A stretch of 64,000 nucleotides of DNA, from the NCBI RefSeq assembly GCF_003605475.1, contig NZ_RAHX01000001.1, positions 372,001 to 436,000 of the forward strand, in the 5' to 3' direction. Source of the DNA: Aurantiacibacter aquimixticola. GTDB taxonomy: Bacteria; Pseudomonadota; Alphaproteobacteria; Sphingomonadales; Sphingomonadaceae. The position numbers and the translations under genes are program-made. Below the pieces are notes generated by a model. That model worked only from the letters and a program-made list of their open reading frames with translations, searched no databases and was not told the DNA's origin. Numbering within the stretch: the first letter of the stretch is position 1; each line of letters starts with the position of its first letter. This document shows positions 25,238-34,697 of the stretch, one piece after another.

Positions 25238-26836
25238 ATGCTCGATTTTCCGCTCTGGAAGCGCATCTTCCTCTGGGGGATAACGCTGGCGCTGGCGGTC
25301 CTCGCCGTGCCGACCATCACCGCGCTAAGCGGCTCGGGTGCGCTGGACGATCTCGACGCGCCGGAAATCAATCTCGGGCTGGACCTTGCCGGTGGCAGCC
25401 ATCTTTTGCTCGAAGCCAGTCCCGAGCAAGTGGCCGAGCAGCGGCTTGAATCCGCAGAGGAAACGGTTCGCGACGCCATGCGCAACGCGGAACCGCGCAT
25501 CGAGATCGGCGACGTCTCGACGCTCGACGGTCGGCTTTCCTTCATGGTCGAGAATCCGGCCGATCTCGATCGGGCGCGTGAAGAGCTGCGGACCTTCATC
25601 AATGGCACCGGCCTGGTTGCCGAGTGGGAATGGCGGGTCGAGGACGGCACTCGCGTCATCCTCAGCCAGACCGATCAGGGGCTGGACGAGGCCGTGGCCG
25701 ATGCGATGGAAAGCGCCACCGAAGTGGTGCGCCGCCGTATCGACGCGCTCGGCACGCGAGAGCCTACCATCATCCGCCAGGGCGATACCCGCATCGTGGT
25801 GCAGGTGCCCGGCTTCGACAATCCGCAGGCGCTGAAAGACCTGCTGGGCCAGACCGCCAATCTCGAATTCAAGCTGGTGGATGCCAATGCCTTGCCGAGC
25901 GACGTCGTGCAGGGCGTGGCCAATCCGGGCAGCGAAATCGTGCCGTATGCGCCGGAAGGCGATCTTGCAGGCCAGGCGGAAGCCGTCGTGCGGTTGGGCG
26001 GCATCCGGGGAGACAGCCTCACGGGCGCGCAGCAGGGCTTCGATCCACAGACCAACGAGCCTGTGGTCAACATTCAGTTCGATCCGGAAGGCGGGCGGCG
26101 CTTTGCGCAGCTCAGCACGGACAATGTCGGCAATCGCTTCGCCATCATTCTCGACGATGAAGTGATCTCCGCGCCCCGTTTCAACGAGCCGATCCTTGGC
26201 GGCAGCGCGCAGATTTCCGGCAGCTTTACCGTGGACAGTGCCAACAATCTCGCCATCCAGCTGCGCTCGGGCGCGCTTCCGGTGGACTTGACCGTGATCG
26301 AGGAACGCACGGTCGGCCCCGATCTCGGGCGCGATAGCATCGTCAAGGGCGGCCTCGCCATGGCGATCGGCTCGCTCCTCGTCATCGCGCTGATGATCGC
26401 CGCCTACGGTCGCTTCGGAATTTATTCCACCGTAGCGCTGGTGCTGAACGTGCTGATGATCCTCGGCATCATGGCGGTGATGAACACGACGCTTACGCTG
26501 CCCGGCATCGCGGGCTTCGTGCTCACCATCGGTGCGGCGGTGGACGCCAACGTGCTGATCAACGAGCGGATAAGGGAAGAGCGCAGGCGCGGGCGGCGCG
26601 TGGTCGCCGCGGTGGAGACAGGATACAAGGAAGCGAGCCGCGCCATTTATGACGCCAATGTCACCAATTTCATCGCCGGCGTATTGCTGTTCATGTTCGG
26701 CTCCGGCCCGGTTCGAGGCTTTGCCGTCGTTCTCATCATCGGCCTGTTCACCAGCGTGTTCACCGCGGTGGTGCTCACCCGCATGTGGGTCGCGCGCTGG
26801 CTGAAGGCCAAGCGCCCCAGCGAATTGAACGTGTAA
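25238..26836 (+). CDS. secD: Protein translocase subunit SecD
   Basis: 532 aa. An N-terminal membrane helix, a large periplasmic domain (about 35-330) with LGLDLAGGSHLLLE, and a C-terminal RND-type membrane half with AAVDANVLINERIREE in TM4. SecDF uses the proton gradient to pull secreted proteins through SecYEG. The gene begins 22 nt after yajC, and secF follows 13 nt later. Confidence 0.97.
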   Translation: MLDFPLWKRIFLWGITLALAVLAVPTITALSGSGALDDLDAPEINLGLDLAGGSHLLLEASPEQVAEQRLESAEETVRDAMRNAEPRIEIGDVSTLDGRLSFMVENPADLDRAREELRTFINGTGLVAEWEWRVEDGTRVILSQTDQGLDEAVADAMESATEVVRRRIDALGTREPTIIRQGDTRIVVQVPGFDNPQALKDLLGQTANLEFKLVDANALPSDVVQGVANPGSEIVPYAPEGDLAGQAEAVVRLGGIRGDSLTGAQQGFDPQTNEPVVNIQFDPEGGRRFAQLSTDNVGNRFAIILDDEVISAPRFNEPILGGSAQISGSFTVDSANNLAIQLRSGALPVDLTVIEERTVGPDLGRDSIVKGGLAMAIGSLLVIALMIAAYGRFGIYSTVALVLNVLMILGIMAVMNTTLTLPGIAGFVLTIGAAVDANVLINERIREERRRGRRVVAAVETGYKEASRAIYDANVTNFIAGVLLFMFGSGPVRGFAVVLIIGLFTSVFTAVVLTRMWVARWLKAKRPSELNV

Positions 26837-26849
26837 GGGAGGAGATCGC

Positions 26850-27827
26850 ATGAAACTTCTGAAACTCGTCCCCGAAAACACCAACATCGCCTTCCTGAAG
26901 TGGCGGGTGCCGTTCTACGTCGTCAGCCTGCTGCTGATCGCGGCAAGCTGGGCATTGGTGCTGACCAAGGGCCTGAATTACGGCGTCGATTTTGCCGGCG
27001 GCCAGGAAGTGCGCGTGACCTTCGTCGATCGCGAGGAAGCGCCCATTGCGCAGCTCCGCAGCGAACTGGGCGATTTGGGTTACGGCGAACCGACCATCCA
27101 GCGTTTCGGCGATCCCAATTCGATCTCTATCCGCGTGCGCTTGCCCGAAGGCGCGGAGGAACAGGACGGCGCTGCGACGGCCATCGGCGAAGAGGTGATC
27201 GGCACGATCCAGGCCGAATTCGACAACGTCCGGCGCGATGCGAACGAGACGGTATCCGGCAAGGTCGCGGGCGAGTTCCGCGAACGGTCGGTCTATGCGC
27301 TGCTTTTCGCCATGCTGGCCATCGCCGCCTATATCTGGATCCGCTTCGAATGGCAGTTCGGGGTGGGCGCGCTGTTCGCGCTGTTCCACGACGTGTCGCT
27401 GACATTGGGCATGTTCGCGCTGTTCCAGCTCGAATTCAGTCTGCAGATCATCGCGGCGATCCTTGCGATCATCGGCTATTCGCTGAACGATACGATCGTC
27501 GTCTATGACCGTATCCGTGAGAATCTGAAGAAGTTTCGCAAGATGCCCGTGCCCGAATTGCTCGACCTTTCGGTAAACGAGACGCTGGCGCGCACGGTGA
27601 TGACCAGTCTGACGCTGCTTGTCGCGTTGCTGCCGCTGCTGCTGTTCGGTCCGGCGAGCCTGTTCGGGCTGGTCGCGGCGATTACGCTGGGCATCTTCGT
27701 GGGTACTTACAGCTCGGTCTACATGGCCGCGCCCATCCTGATCTGGCTTGGCGTTACGAGCGACAGCTTCGTGCCGCAGGAAACCGTTGCCGACCGGCAG
27801 GAGCGCAAGGCCCGCGGCGAAGTCTAG
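26850..27827 (+). CDS. secF: Protein translocase subunit SecF
   Basis: 325 aa. SecF signatures: NYGVDFAGGQEVRVTF, then LFALFHDVSLTLGMFAL and IGYSLNDTIVVYDRIREN. It pairs with SecD in the inner membrane. Its TAG interlocks with the stop of the convergent glycosyltransferase gene (CTAG shared), leaving no room for an intrinsic terminator. Confidence 0.97.
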   Translation: MKLLKLVPENTNIAFLKWRVPFYVVSLLLIAASWALVLTKGLNYGVDFAGGQEVRVTFVDREEAPIAQLRSELGDLGYGEPTIQRFGDPNSISIRVRLPEGAEEQDGAATAIGEEVIGTIQAEFDNVRRDANETVSGKVAGEFRERSVYALLFAMLAIAAYIWIRFEWQFGVGALFALFHDVSLTLGMFALFQLEFSLQIIAAILAIIGYSLNDTIVVYDRIRENLKKFRKMPVPELLDLSVNETLARTVMTSLTLLVALLPLLLFGPASLFGLVAAITLGIFVGTYSSVYMAAPILIWLGVTSDSFVPQETVADRQERKARGEV

Positions 27828-29005
27828 GCGAGCAGGCGCTGGTAGTAGTCCGCCAGCGCCACCGCGTTCGCTTCCCAGCTGAAGCCGGTCGCATTCTCGG
27901 CGACCCGGTCAGGCGCATAGGCTGCGGCCAGCACGTCATGCAGGCCGAGCGCGACGGCCTCCGCGCTGCGCTCGACAATGCGCCCGGCGCTGTCATGCTT
28001 CACCAGTTCCCGCGCGCCGCCTGCATCGGTGATGACGAGCGGCGTTCCGCAGGCCAGCGCCTCGACCCAGGCATTGGCGAGCCCCTCGCTAGCCGACGGG
28101 AGCACCATCGCCTCGCTCGCTGCCAGCACGCGGGGGAGCGCGCCATGATCGAGGCTTCCGAGGAAATGGGCGCGATGTGCCAGGTCGAGCTCGTAGGCGA
28201 GCTTCTCCAGCATTTCGCGATCCGGGCCGTTCCCTACGAACAGGCAGTGCACTTCCGGTAGGCCAGCTAATGCGCGCAGGACGATTGCCTGACCCTTGCG
28301 CGGTATAAGCGCGCCAACGCAGGCAACGAGACGGTCGCCATCGGCCAGCGTCAGCCCGAACTGCTCCGCCGCCTTGCGCCGCTGTTTCGCGCGGTTGCGC
28401 ACACGGAAGAGCTCCCGGTCGAGACCGGTATAGTGCACGGTGATCTTTTCCTTCTGCAGGCCGATCGCCGCCATGTCGTGCTTCAGCGTTTCGCTCACCG
28501 CGAGCAGGCCTGCCGCCTGCGTGGCGGCATTGCGCATCTTGGCAAGCGCATAACCCTTGCCACCCCAGTGCGAGATATCTGCCCCGCGCGCCTTGATGCT
28601 AAGCGGCAGGCCGAGCGCCATCGCAATGCGCATGGCCGCGGGGCCATCGGGATAGAAGAACTGCGCGTCGACCAGGTCGAAGGGCCGCGCCGCATGCAAT
28701 TCGCGAGCAAGCGGCAGCACGGCGCTTGCGATCATCGCCGGATTGACCGGCCCGCCGATCCCCGGGATCAGGGTGAAACGCGGCCGATGAACGGCCACGC
28801 CCGCCTCACAGCCGTCCACCGCCGCCGCCGCCGCCAGTGCTCGGTATTTGCCGAAGGGGAAGGGCGGCACGCCGATTGGATTGATGACGGTGACGTCCCA
28901 CCCATCGCGCGCTGCAAGCGCCTCCATTTGTCCCGCGACGAAAGTGCCGAACCGCGGCATCGCGGCATTCGGATAGAGCGTGGCGAGAGAAAGAATGCGC
29001 GGCAT
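27824..29005 (-). CDS. Glycosyltransferase family 4 (group 1)
   Basis: 393 aa. GT-B architecture: N-terminal YPNAAMPRFGTFVAGQ acceptor domain, and a C-terminal donor domain with LVACVGALIPRKGQ, then VLPSASEGLANAWVEALACG carrying the catalytic EALACG motif. It probably transfers a sugar from a nucleotide donor in capsule or lipopolysaccharide-type synthesis. No sugar-synthesis genes adjoin it. It follows the XRE regulator by 14 nt on the same strand. Confidence 0.88.
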   Translation of the reverse strand: MPRILSLATLYPNAAMPRFGTFVAGQMEALAARDGWDVTVINPIGVPPFPFGKYRALAAAAAVDGCEAGVAVHRPRFTLIPGIGGPVNPAMIASAVLPLARELHAARPFDLVDAQFFYPDGPAAMRIAMALGLPLSIKARGADISHWGGKGYALAKMRNAATQAAGLLAVSETLKHDMAAIGLQKEKITVHYTGLDRELFRVRNRAKQRRKAAEQFGLTLADGDRLVACVGALIPRKGQAIVLRALAGLPEVHCLFVGNGPDREMLEKLAYELDLAHRAHFLGSLDHGALPRVLAASEAMVLPSASEGLANAWVEALACGTPLVITDAGGARELVKHDSAGRIVERSAEAVALGLHDVLAAAYAPDRVAENATGFSWEANAVALADYYQRLLA

Positions 29006-29019
29006 GGCGTGCGCCCGGG

Positions 29020-29592
29020 TCAGAGCTTGCGCACGAGCATTTCGGCAACGGCAAGCCAGGCAGGATTGTCGATCACGATCTGCCGCTGGCCTATGCCCGG
29101 CGGCAAGAGACCTACGAGTTCGCCCTGCCGGTCGATCAGCCGACCGAAGGCGAATCGCCCGCCCGATCGCGGGGCCAGCACGTCGCGATTAATCAGGCCG
29201 CCCGCCTCATCTGGCGCGACCTGCCGCATCCACAGTTGATCGCCCGGCCGATATTCGCCCTGACCAGCCTCTATCTCGAGGCAGATCAGCGCGCCGCTGT
29301 CGAGCAGCTCGGTCGGAAGGATGGCGTCGCGCGGGGTTGCGAGGCTTTCGGCGCCCGCCGCCGTCAGCTTTGCGATGACCTGCGCCTGCCCCTCGCTTTC
29401 CCCTTTGACGAGAGCCTCAGCATCGACACCTAGCGCATCGCCGATACGGTTCATCCACGCGAGAGAGAGATTGCGCATCCCGGTTTCCAGCCGACCGATC
29501 GTCTGCGCAGTCGTCGCCGGTTCGCATGCCGCGGCGACCTCTGCGAGCGTCATGCCCTTGCTTTTGCGGATATCGCGAATGCGATTGATCAT
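29020..29592 (-). CDS. XRE regulator with S24-like C-terminal domain
   Basis: 190 aa. HTH at 1-60 (KSKGMTLAEVAAACEPATTA, with Gln/Thr recognition residues) and a C-terminal half (YRPGDQLWMRQVAPDEAGGL, then FAFGRLIDRQGELVGLLPP) that resembles the LexA/CI S24 dimerisation fold without an evident Ser-Lys dyad. ATG 29592 (MINRIRDIRKSKG) begins the HTH directly. It is divergent from the DUF6456 gene across a short palindrome-rich gap, a typical repressor layout. Confidence 0.8.
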   Translation of the reverse strand: MINRIRDIRKSKGMTLAEVAAACEPATTAQTIGRLETGMRNLSLAWMNRIGDALGVDAEALVKGESEGQAQVIAKLTAAGAESLATPRDAILPTELLDSGALICLEIEAGQGEYRPGDQLWMRQVAPDEAGGLINRDVLAPRSGGRFAFGRLIDRQGELVGLLPPGIGQRQIVIDNPAWLAVAEMLVRKL

Positions 29593-29607
29593 GCTGCGCC
29601 TCTGATT

Positions 29608-29643
29608 AACCCAATTGGTTGCAAATATCGCTGTCCTACAACC
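29608..29643. promoter_or_regulatory. Candidate operator between the XRE and DUF6456 genes
   Basis: AACCCAATTGGTT (29608-29620) contains the perfect palindrome CCAATTGG, and GGTTG (29617-29621) is inverted as CAACC at 29639-29643 with 17 nt between. The 97-bp gap also carries TTTTGCAA and CTTGCA motifs. Likely binding sites of the divergent XRE protein (inference). Confidence 0.5.
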
Positions 29644-29689
29644 GATTCGCTTTTGCAAGTGCGCTCTTGCAGCAGAAAGAGGAAAAGCG

Positions 29690-30163
29690 ATGCAGCGCCA
29701 GCTAGTCGAACGTGAATTGACCCCGGAAGGCCCGCGTAGGCGCAAGGGCGTCGGGCGGCGACGTCGCAGTGTCACCGTCAATGCGGCGGAAAGCCCCCTC
29801 GCCTGGCTCCACGCGCGCGGCCATCTCGACGACCGTTTGTTCGATGCGGGCGAGCGACTGCGCGCGGATTACGAGCGGGCGCAGCTGAGCGCCAGTGTGA
29901 CCATGCGCTGGGATCCGGTGCGAGTGAAGGGCGGGCCGGACGCGGGTCTCAATCCGACGGAGCGCCAGATTGCCGCGCGCCAGCGCTTCGACCGCGCCCT
30001 GGCGGCAGCGGGCAAAGGTCTGGAAGACGTGCTGTGGCGCGTCATATGCGCGGGCGAGACTCTGCCCGTGGCGGAAAAGACCCTGGCCTGGCCGGCGCGC
30101 AGCGGCAAGCTGGTGTTGAAATTGGCGCTGGACCGGGTGGCCGATTTCTACCGCATCGCCTGA
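29690..30163 (+). CDS. DUF6456 domain protein
   Basis: 157 aa. The DUF6456 pattern is visible: SPLAWLHARGHLDDRLFDAGERLR, then ERQIAARQRFDRALAAAGKG, then LEDVLWRVICAGETLPVAEK. It is basic at the N-terminus (RRRKGVGRRRR) and looks like a DNA-binding or DNA-associated protein. ATG 29690 has AAAGAGGAAAA upstream. Function not established; in alphaproteobacteria such genes often sit near HTH regulators. Confidence 0.78.
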   Translation: MQRQLVERELTPEGPRRRKGVGRRRRSVTVNAAESPLAWLHARGHLDDRLFDAGERLRADYERAQLSASVTMRWDPVRVKGGPDAGLNPTERQIAARQRFDRALAAAGKGLEDVLWRVICAGETLPVAEKTLAWPARSGKLVLKLALDRVADFYRIA

Positions 30164-30172
30164 CGTGGCAAA

Positions 30173-30523
30173 TCAACTCGGATAGAAGAACCGCTCTTCC
30201 GCGATCTTGCCGTCCCGCACGGTGTATACGCCGGTTTCGGCCATCTGGCTGCGCTCCCCATCCATCGTGACATCCATTTCGTAGCGCACGGCAAACTGGT
30301 CGCCGATCACATATGGACCTTCCATATTCGTGCTGTGCACTTCGGTGTTGTCTTCCCACCATGCGTGCTTCTCAAGCAATTGCTCGCGTCCTTCGACACG
30401 CGACATGGGGCCGCCGCCCGATTCCAGGCTGACGATATTGTCGGCCCACATCGCCTGATAGTCGTCACGCCGGTCTTCCTTGACCGCGTTGAAGAAATCC
30501 TTCGCCATTGATTCGATCGACAT
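30173..30523 (-). CDS. SnoaL-like / NTF2-fold protein
   Basis: 116 aa. It has a cone-shaped NTF2-like pattern: MAKDFFNAVKEDRRDDYQAMW at the N-terminus, with EGREQLLEKHAWWED and VRDGKIAEERFFYP at the end. Members bind small hydrophobic ligands or act as isomerases; no catalytic residues can be assigned. ATG 30523 has GGAGG upstream. It is convergent with the DUF6456 gene, 9 nt apart. Confidence 0.75.
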   Translation of the reverse strand: MSIESMAKDFFNAVKEDRRDDYQAMWADNIVSLESGGGPMSRVEGREQLLEKHAWWEDNTEVHSTNMEGPYVIGDQFAVRYEMDVTMDGERSQMAETGVYTVRDGKIAEERFFYPS

Positions 30524-30600
30524 CGCATCCTCCATCTTCCGCAAGACGAAAGGCAATAGCCTGAAATTGTGTCGATACGAAGAAGTGGTTTACGCCCCGG

Positions 30601-31941
30601 TCAGTCGCGATCGCGAGACAGCAGGCCGCGCAGCCAGTTCCACAGCTTGAGAAGGATCGAACCCGATGCCTCGGCGGCGCGTGCCGCTTCCTCGGCCTCT
30701 TCCTTTTCGCGCAGGAGCTTGGCGCGAAGGGCGCTTTGCTGGCCGGGCGTGGCGGAGGCGACGGCGGCGCGGCGCGAGCGCGGATCGCGCATGAAGGCAT
30801 ATCCGTCCACCGCATCGTCCTCCGCGACGGTGAAGCGCGCGTCGTCGGAGTCGCTTTCGTCTTGCTCGCCCGGCGATGCGATGTCGTCGACACGGTTGTC
30901 GGCCGTTTCGATGGGCGGGCTCGTCTCCGGCTCGGCTTGGTGGTCGGCAAGGTCCGAAGCGTCGATACGGGCCGGCCGCTCGCCTTGCTTGGGCGTCTGC
31001 GGATCGGCGTCTTCGGGGTCGGCAAGCCACGTTTCGAGGTCGAACACCTCGTCGGGAAGCTCGTAATTCTTCGCGGGGTTCAGTTCGTCGAAGCGTGCGG
31101 GCGGCGGGCCTTGCGGTTCGTCACTAAGGGCATCCTCCAGCGCCGCATCGAGCGGATCGACCCAAGCCGTATCGCTTGTATGGGCGTGAGTGCCGCGACC
31201 TTCGACGGGAGCCTCCTGATCTTCATCGACCTTTGGCTCCTCCGGAGTGAGGTCGGCGTAGTCGGACAACAGCGCATCGGGCTCTGGAAGAGTTGTGTCG
31301 TCGAAGGCCGACATGTCCGCTTCGGGCTCTTCGGCCACGTGCTCAAGTGAAGCGTCGCGCTGCGCGGCGTCGCCGGTTTCCGGAGGAGCAACGTCTTCGG
31401 CCTCGGCAGGCAGCTCGCTTTCATCGGACGCGTCCGGCTGCAGCGGTAGGGACGGGAAGATGCGCGTGCTAAGGTCCAGTCCGTCCTCGATCTCCGCCTG
31501 CTCCGGCAGGTCGGGCGCGAATATGCTCTCATCCTCGGCGGCGAATGTGTCGTCCACCGGCGGAGCGTTCTTGCGGTGAGTGAGTGAAAGCACCGCTTCG
31601 GGCGAAGGCAGATCGTCCTCGGCGTCGCTTTCGACTTCGTCGGACGCGCCCATGTCTTCCGGATCGTCGTCCAGCATCGGGGCAAGGCCGAGCACGGTGG
31701 CGGGGCGCGGCGCGCGTTCGACGTCTTCGCCCAGCATCTCCGCAGAGGCATCGTGGAACATCGCGTGGGCCTGTGCCAGTTCCTCGGGATCTAGCACCAG
31801 CACCGGTTTCTTCTTGAGTTTGCGCGGTGCGCCAAGGCCCGTCAGGCTGCCATAGGCAAGCCCTGCGGATGCGGTGTCGTCCCTAAGGGCGGAGGAAGCG
31901 GCGGTTCCCATGGCCACGCCTTTTGCCGCGTTTTGGTGCAT
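30601..31941 (-). CDS. Acidic, largely disordered protein with amphipathic C-terminus
   Basis: 446 aa, family unknown. Asp/Glu-rich throughout with few aromatic residues, so mostly disordered. Only the ends look structured: KKKPVLVLDPEELAQAHAMF near the start and ARAAEASGSILLKLWNWLRG, then LLSRDRD, at the end. The latter is an amphipathic helix that could bind membrane or a partner. The ATG at 31941 and another at 31911 (better ribosome spacing) are both possible. It starts 50 nt after uup on the same strand. Confidence 0.65.
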   Translation of the reverse strand: MHQNAAKGVAMGTAASSALRDDTASAGLAYGSLTGLGAPRKLKKKPVLVLDPEELAQAHAMFHDASAEMLGEDVERAPRPATVLGLAPMLDDDPEDMGASDEVESDAEDDLPSPEAVLSLTHRKNAPPVDDTFAAEDESIFAPDLPEQAEIEDGLDLSTRIFPSLPLQPDASDESELPAEAEDVAPPETGDAAQRDASLEHVAEEPEADMSAFDDTTLPEPDALLSDYADLTPEEPKVDEDQEAPVEGRGTHAHTSDTAWVDPLDAALEDALSDEPQGPPPARFDELNPAKNYELPDEVFDLETWLADPEDADPQTPKQGERPARIDASDLADHQAEPETSPPIETADNRVDDIASPGEQDESDSDDARFTVAEDDAVDGYAFMRDPRSRRAAVASATPGQQSALRAKLLREKEEAEEAARAAEASGSILLKLWNWLRGLLSRDRD

Positions 31942-31990
31942 GCGGTCTGAGGAGACGTGGTTAACGCGTTCGTTACGTTTGGCCCGGGCT

Positions 31991-33799
31991 TCAGGCCTCG
32001 ACGCGCTCGGCCAGCATCAGCCAGCGTTCTTCGGCCTGCTCGATCTCTTCCCGCGCCAGCTCCAGCGATTTGGAAATGCGGGCGAACTTGTCGGGGTCGG
32101 CGGCGTAAAGATTTGGGTCGGCCAATGCAGCTTCACCCTTGGCTATCAGGGCTTCGAGCTCGGCGATCCTGTTCGGCAGCATCTCGTAATCGCGCTTGTC
32201 CTTGTAGGAGAGCTTGTCCGATTTCGGCGGCGGAGGAGGGGGTGGTGACGGCTTCTCGGCGCCATTCCCGCTCGTGGCTTTCTTCGCGGGCCGCTTCTTA
32301 CGTTTCGCTTCCCAATCGGCATAGCCGCCCGCAACGATGTCCACCGTGCCGCTGCCGTCGAGGCCCAGCGTTACCGACACCGTCCGGTCGAGAAAGTCGC
32401 GATCGTGGCTGACGATCAGCACCGTGCCTTCGTAATCCGCGATCACTTCCTGCAAGAGGTCGAGCGTCTCGAGGTCGAGATCGTTGGTCGGCTCGTCCAG
32501 TACGAGCAGGTTGGACGTGCGCGCGAACTCGCGGGCGAGCAGCAGGCGGCTGCGTTCGCCGCCGGAGAACGTGCCGATCTTCGCATCGACATGCGACGGG
32601 TCGAACAGGAAGTCCTTCAGATAGGCCTGCACGTGCTTGCGATTTCCGCGCACATCGATCCAGTCGCCACCTTCCGCAAGAATGTCGCGCACGCTCTTTT
32701 GCGGATCGAGCAGGGCGCGCTGCTGGTCGATCATCACGCCGGACAGCGTGCGCGCATGGGTGACGGTGCCGCTGTCCGGCTCGATTTCCTTCGTCAGCAT
32801 TTTGAGCAGCGTCGTCTTGCCCGCGCCGTTGGACCCTACAATGCCGATCCGGTCGCCGCGCTGGATGCGCAGGGAGAAGGGCTTGATGACCTGGCGATCG
32901 TCGTAGGTCTTGCTGATGTCTTCGGCGACGATGACGGACTTGCTCTTGAAATCGTCGTCGCTCTTCAGGCTGAGCTTTGCCGTGCCGCCGGGCGAAATCA
33001 TCGCTGCGCGCTGGGCGCGCATGTCGTACAGCTTTTCCAGTCGTCCCTGATTGCGCTTGCGGCGTGCGGTGACACCGCGTTCCAGCCAGTGCGCCTCGAT
33101 CTTCAGCTTCGCATCGAGCTTTTCCGCCGCGCGCGCTTCCTCGGCATAGACCTGCTCTTCCCATGCTTCGTAACCGCCGAAACCGACTTCCTTGCGGCGC
33201 AGGTCTCCCCGGTCGAGCCACAGCGTTGCGCGAGTGAGGCGTTTCAGGAAGGTCCGGTCGTGGCTGATGGTGATGAATGCGCCCTTGTAGCGGGTCAGCC
33301 AGCTTTCCAGCCAGTCGATCGCGGACAGGTCGAGATGGTTCGTCGGCTCGTCCAGCAGCAGCAGGTCCGGCTCCTGCGCCAGCGCGCGGGCAATGGCGGC
33401 GCGGCGCCTCTCGCCGCCGCTCGCGGTCGCCGCATCGGTCGTCATGTCGATACCGAGCTGGCCGGCAATGGCCTCCACGCCGTGTTCGGGCGGGGCACGA
33501 TCTCCGGCGAGCGCGAAGTCCATCAAGGTGGCGTGAGCGGCGAAGTCCGGCTCCTGCTCGAGCCAGACGATATTCATGTGCGGCTTCGTCTTGCGCACCC
33601 CGCGATCGGGTTCGATCTCTCCGGTGATGAGGCGCAGCAGCGTCGTCTTGCCGACACCGTTGCGACCGATCAGCGCCAGCCTGTCTCGCAGGCCGATATG
33701 CAGGTCGAGGCCATCACCCTTGTCGGGATCGCCCAGCAGCCAGCGCCCGCCTTGTTGCAGGGACAGACCTTCGAGCGAGAGGATGGGCGGTTCGGCCAT
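31991..33799 (-). CDS. uup: ABC-F ATPase, Uup-like
   Basis: 602 aa. Two ABC domains: GRNGVGKTT and GSNGAGKTT Walker A loops, SGGERRRAAI and SGGERSRLLL signatures, and LLLDEPTNHLD / LVLDEPTNDLD. The C-terminal extension is a Lys/Pro linker followed by a coiled coil (about 530-602) typical of Uup, which binds branched DNA or ribosomes. It is distinct from EttA at 6828. Confidence 0.9.
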   Translation of the reverse strand: MAEPPILSLEGLSLQQGGRWLLGDPDKGDGLDLHIGLRDRLALIGRNGVGKTTLLRLITGEIEPDRGVRKTKPHMNIVWLEQEPDFAAHATLMDFALAGDRAPPEHGVEAIAGQLGIDMTTDAATASGGERRRAAIARALAQEPDLLLLDEPTNHLDLSAIDWLESWLTRYKGAFITISHDRTFLKRLTRATLWLDRGDLRRKEVGFGGYEAWEEQVYAEEARAAEKLDAKLKIEAHWLERGVTARRKRNQGRLEKLYDMRAQRAAMISPGGTAKLSLKSDDDFKSKSVIVAEDISKTYDDRQVIKPFSLRIQRGDRIGIVGSNGAGKTTLLKMLTKEIEPDSGTVTHARTLSGVMIDQQRALLDPQKSVRDILAEGGDWIDVRGNRKHVQAYLKDFLFDPSHVDAKIGTFSGGERSRLLLAREFARTSNLLVLDEPTNDLDLETLDLLQEVIADYEGTVLIVSHDRDFLDRTVSVTLGLDGSGTVDIVAGGYADWEAKRKKRPAKKATSGNGAEKPSPPPPPPPKSDKLSYKDKRDYEMLPNRIAELEALIAKGEAALADPNLYAADPDKFARISKSLELAREEIEQAEERWLMLAERVEA

Positions 33800-33909
33800 G
33801 ACGCGCGGCAGGTAGGGCCGGGCGGCGCGGCTGGCAAGGAACGGCAGCGTTCAGGCGCGCGTTATCCGGAAAAGCGCAGACCGCGCCCGCATCCAATCGG
33901 AGGACCGCC

Positions 33910-34635
33910 ATGATCCGTTACGCCATCCCCCTCGCTCTCGCCGCGACCGTCGCCATGCCCGCCCATGCACAGGTGGAAGTGGAAATCGCCTCGCAGGGGC
34001 CCGTGGTGGCGCTTTCCGTGAGCGAGACCGTCACCATGGATCCCGACATCGCCAATCTCAGTGCCGGGGTGACGACGCGCGCGCTGACAGCTGTGGACGC
34101 GATGCAGGAGAATGCCCGCGCCATGAGCCGGGTGATCGCCGCGATCGAGGAACTCGGCGTGGACGAGGACGATATCCAGACGAGCGGAGTGCAGCTCAAT
34201 CCCGATTACGAATACAACCAGTCCACGCGCGAGCAGGAATTTCGCGGCTATCGCGTCGCCAATCGCGTCAGCATCACGGTGCGCGATATCGACGAGGTGG
34301 GGCCGGTCCTGGACCGGTTGGTGTCGGTGGGTGCAACCGACATTGGCGGCATCGGCTGGGATGTGGACGACCCCGCGCCTGCCATCGATCAGGCGCGCAC
34401 CACGGCCTTTGCCACAGCGCGGGAGCGGGCGGGGAATTACGCGCGTATGGCGGGTTATTCCGATATCCGATTGCTGCAGGTGGCGGAGAACGTCGCGAGC
34501 CGACCGCGCCCGATGGAAGGCATCGTTCTCACCGGATCGCGAATTCAGGCCGATTCTGCGCCAAGCACTCCGGTCCGTCCGGGCCAGGTGCAGGCCGGTG
34601 TCACGGTGAACTTCACCTATGAGATGGTTCGCTGA
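33910..34635 (+). CDS. SIMPL (DUF541) domain periplasmic protein
   Basis: 241 aa. Signal peptide (ending MPAHAQ) then the SIMPL domain: SVSETVTMDPDIANLSAGVT, a long helix with VDAMQENARAMSRVIAAIEE, and GYRVANRVSITVRDID. Members form oligomeric periplasmic rings (BP26/YggE) and are linked to oxidative stress protection. AGGACC-type ribosome site upstream of ATG 33910. Followed by the PepSY-like gene at 62 nt. Confidence 0.88.
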   Translation: MIRYAIPLALAATVAMPAHAQVEVEIASQGPVVALSVSETVTMDPDIANLSAGVTTRALTAVDAMQENARAMSRVIAAIEELGVDEDDIQTSGVQLNPDYEYNQSTREQEFRGYRVANRVSITVRDIDEVGPVLDRLVSVGATDIGGIGWDVDDPAPAIDQARTTAFATARERAGNYARMAGYSDIRLLQVAENVASRPRPMEGIVLTGSRIQADSAPSTPVRPGQVQAGVTVNFTYEMVR

Positions 34636-34697
34636 ACCGCGCAGAGCGACAACATTCACTCCTTGTTCAATGCCTTCGGCTTAGACAGGCGATCATT

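Noticed and set aside
32405..33913. A 502-aa frame antisense to the uup gene
   Set aside because: All ABC-F motifs are on the minus strand; the plus frame is a shadow.
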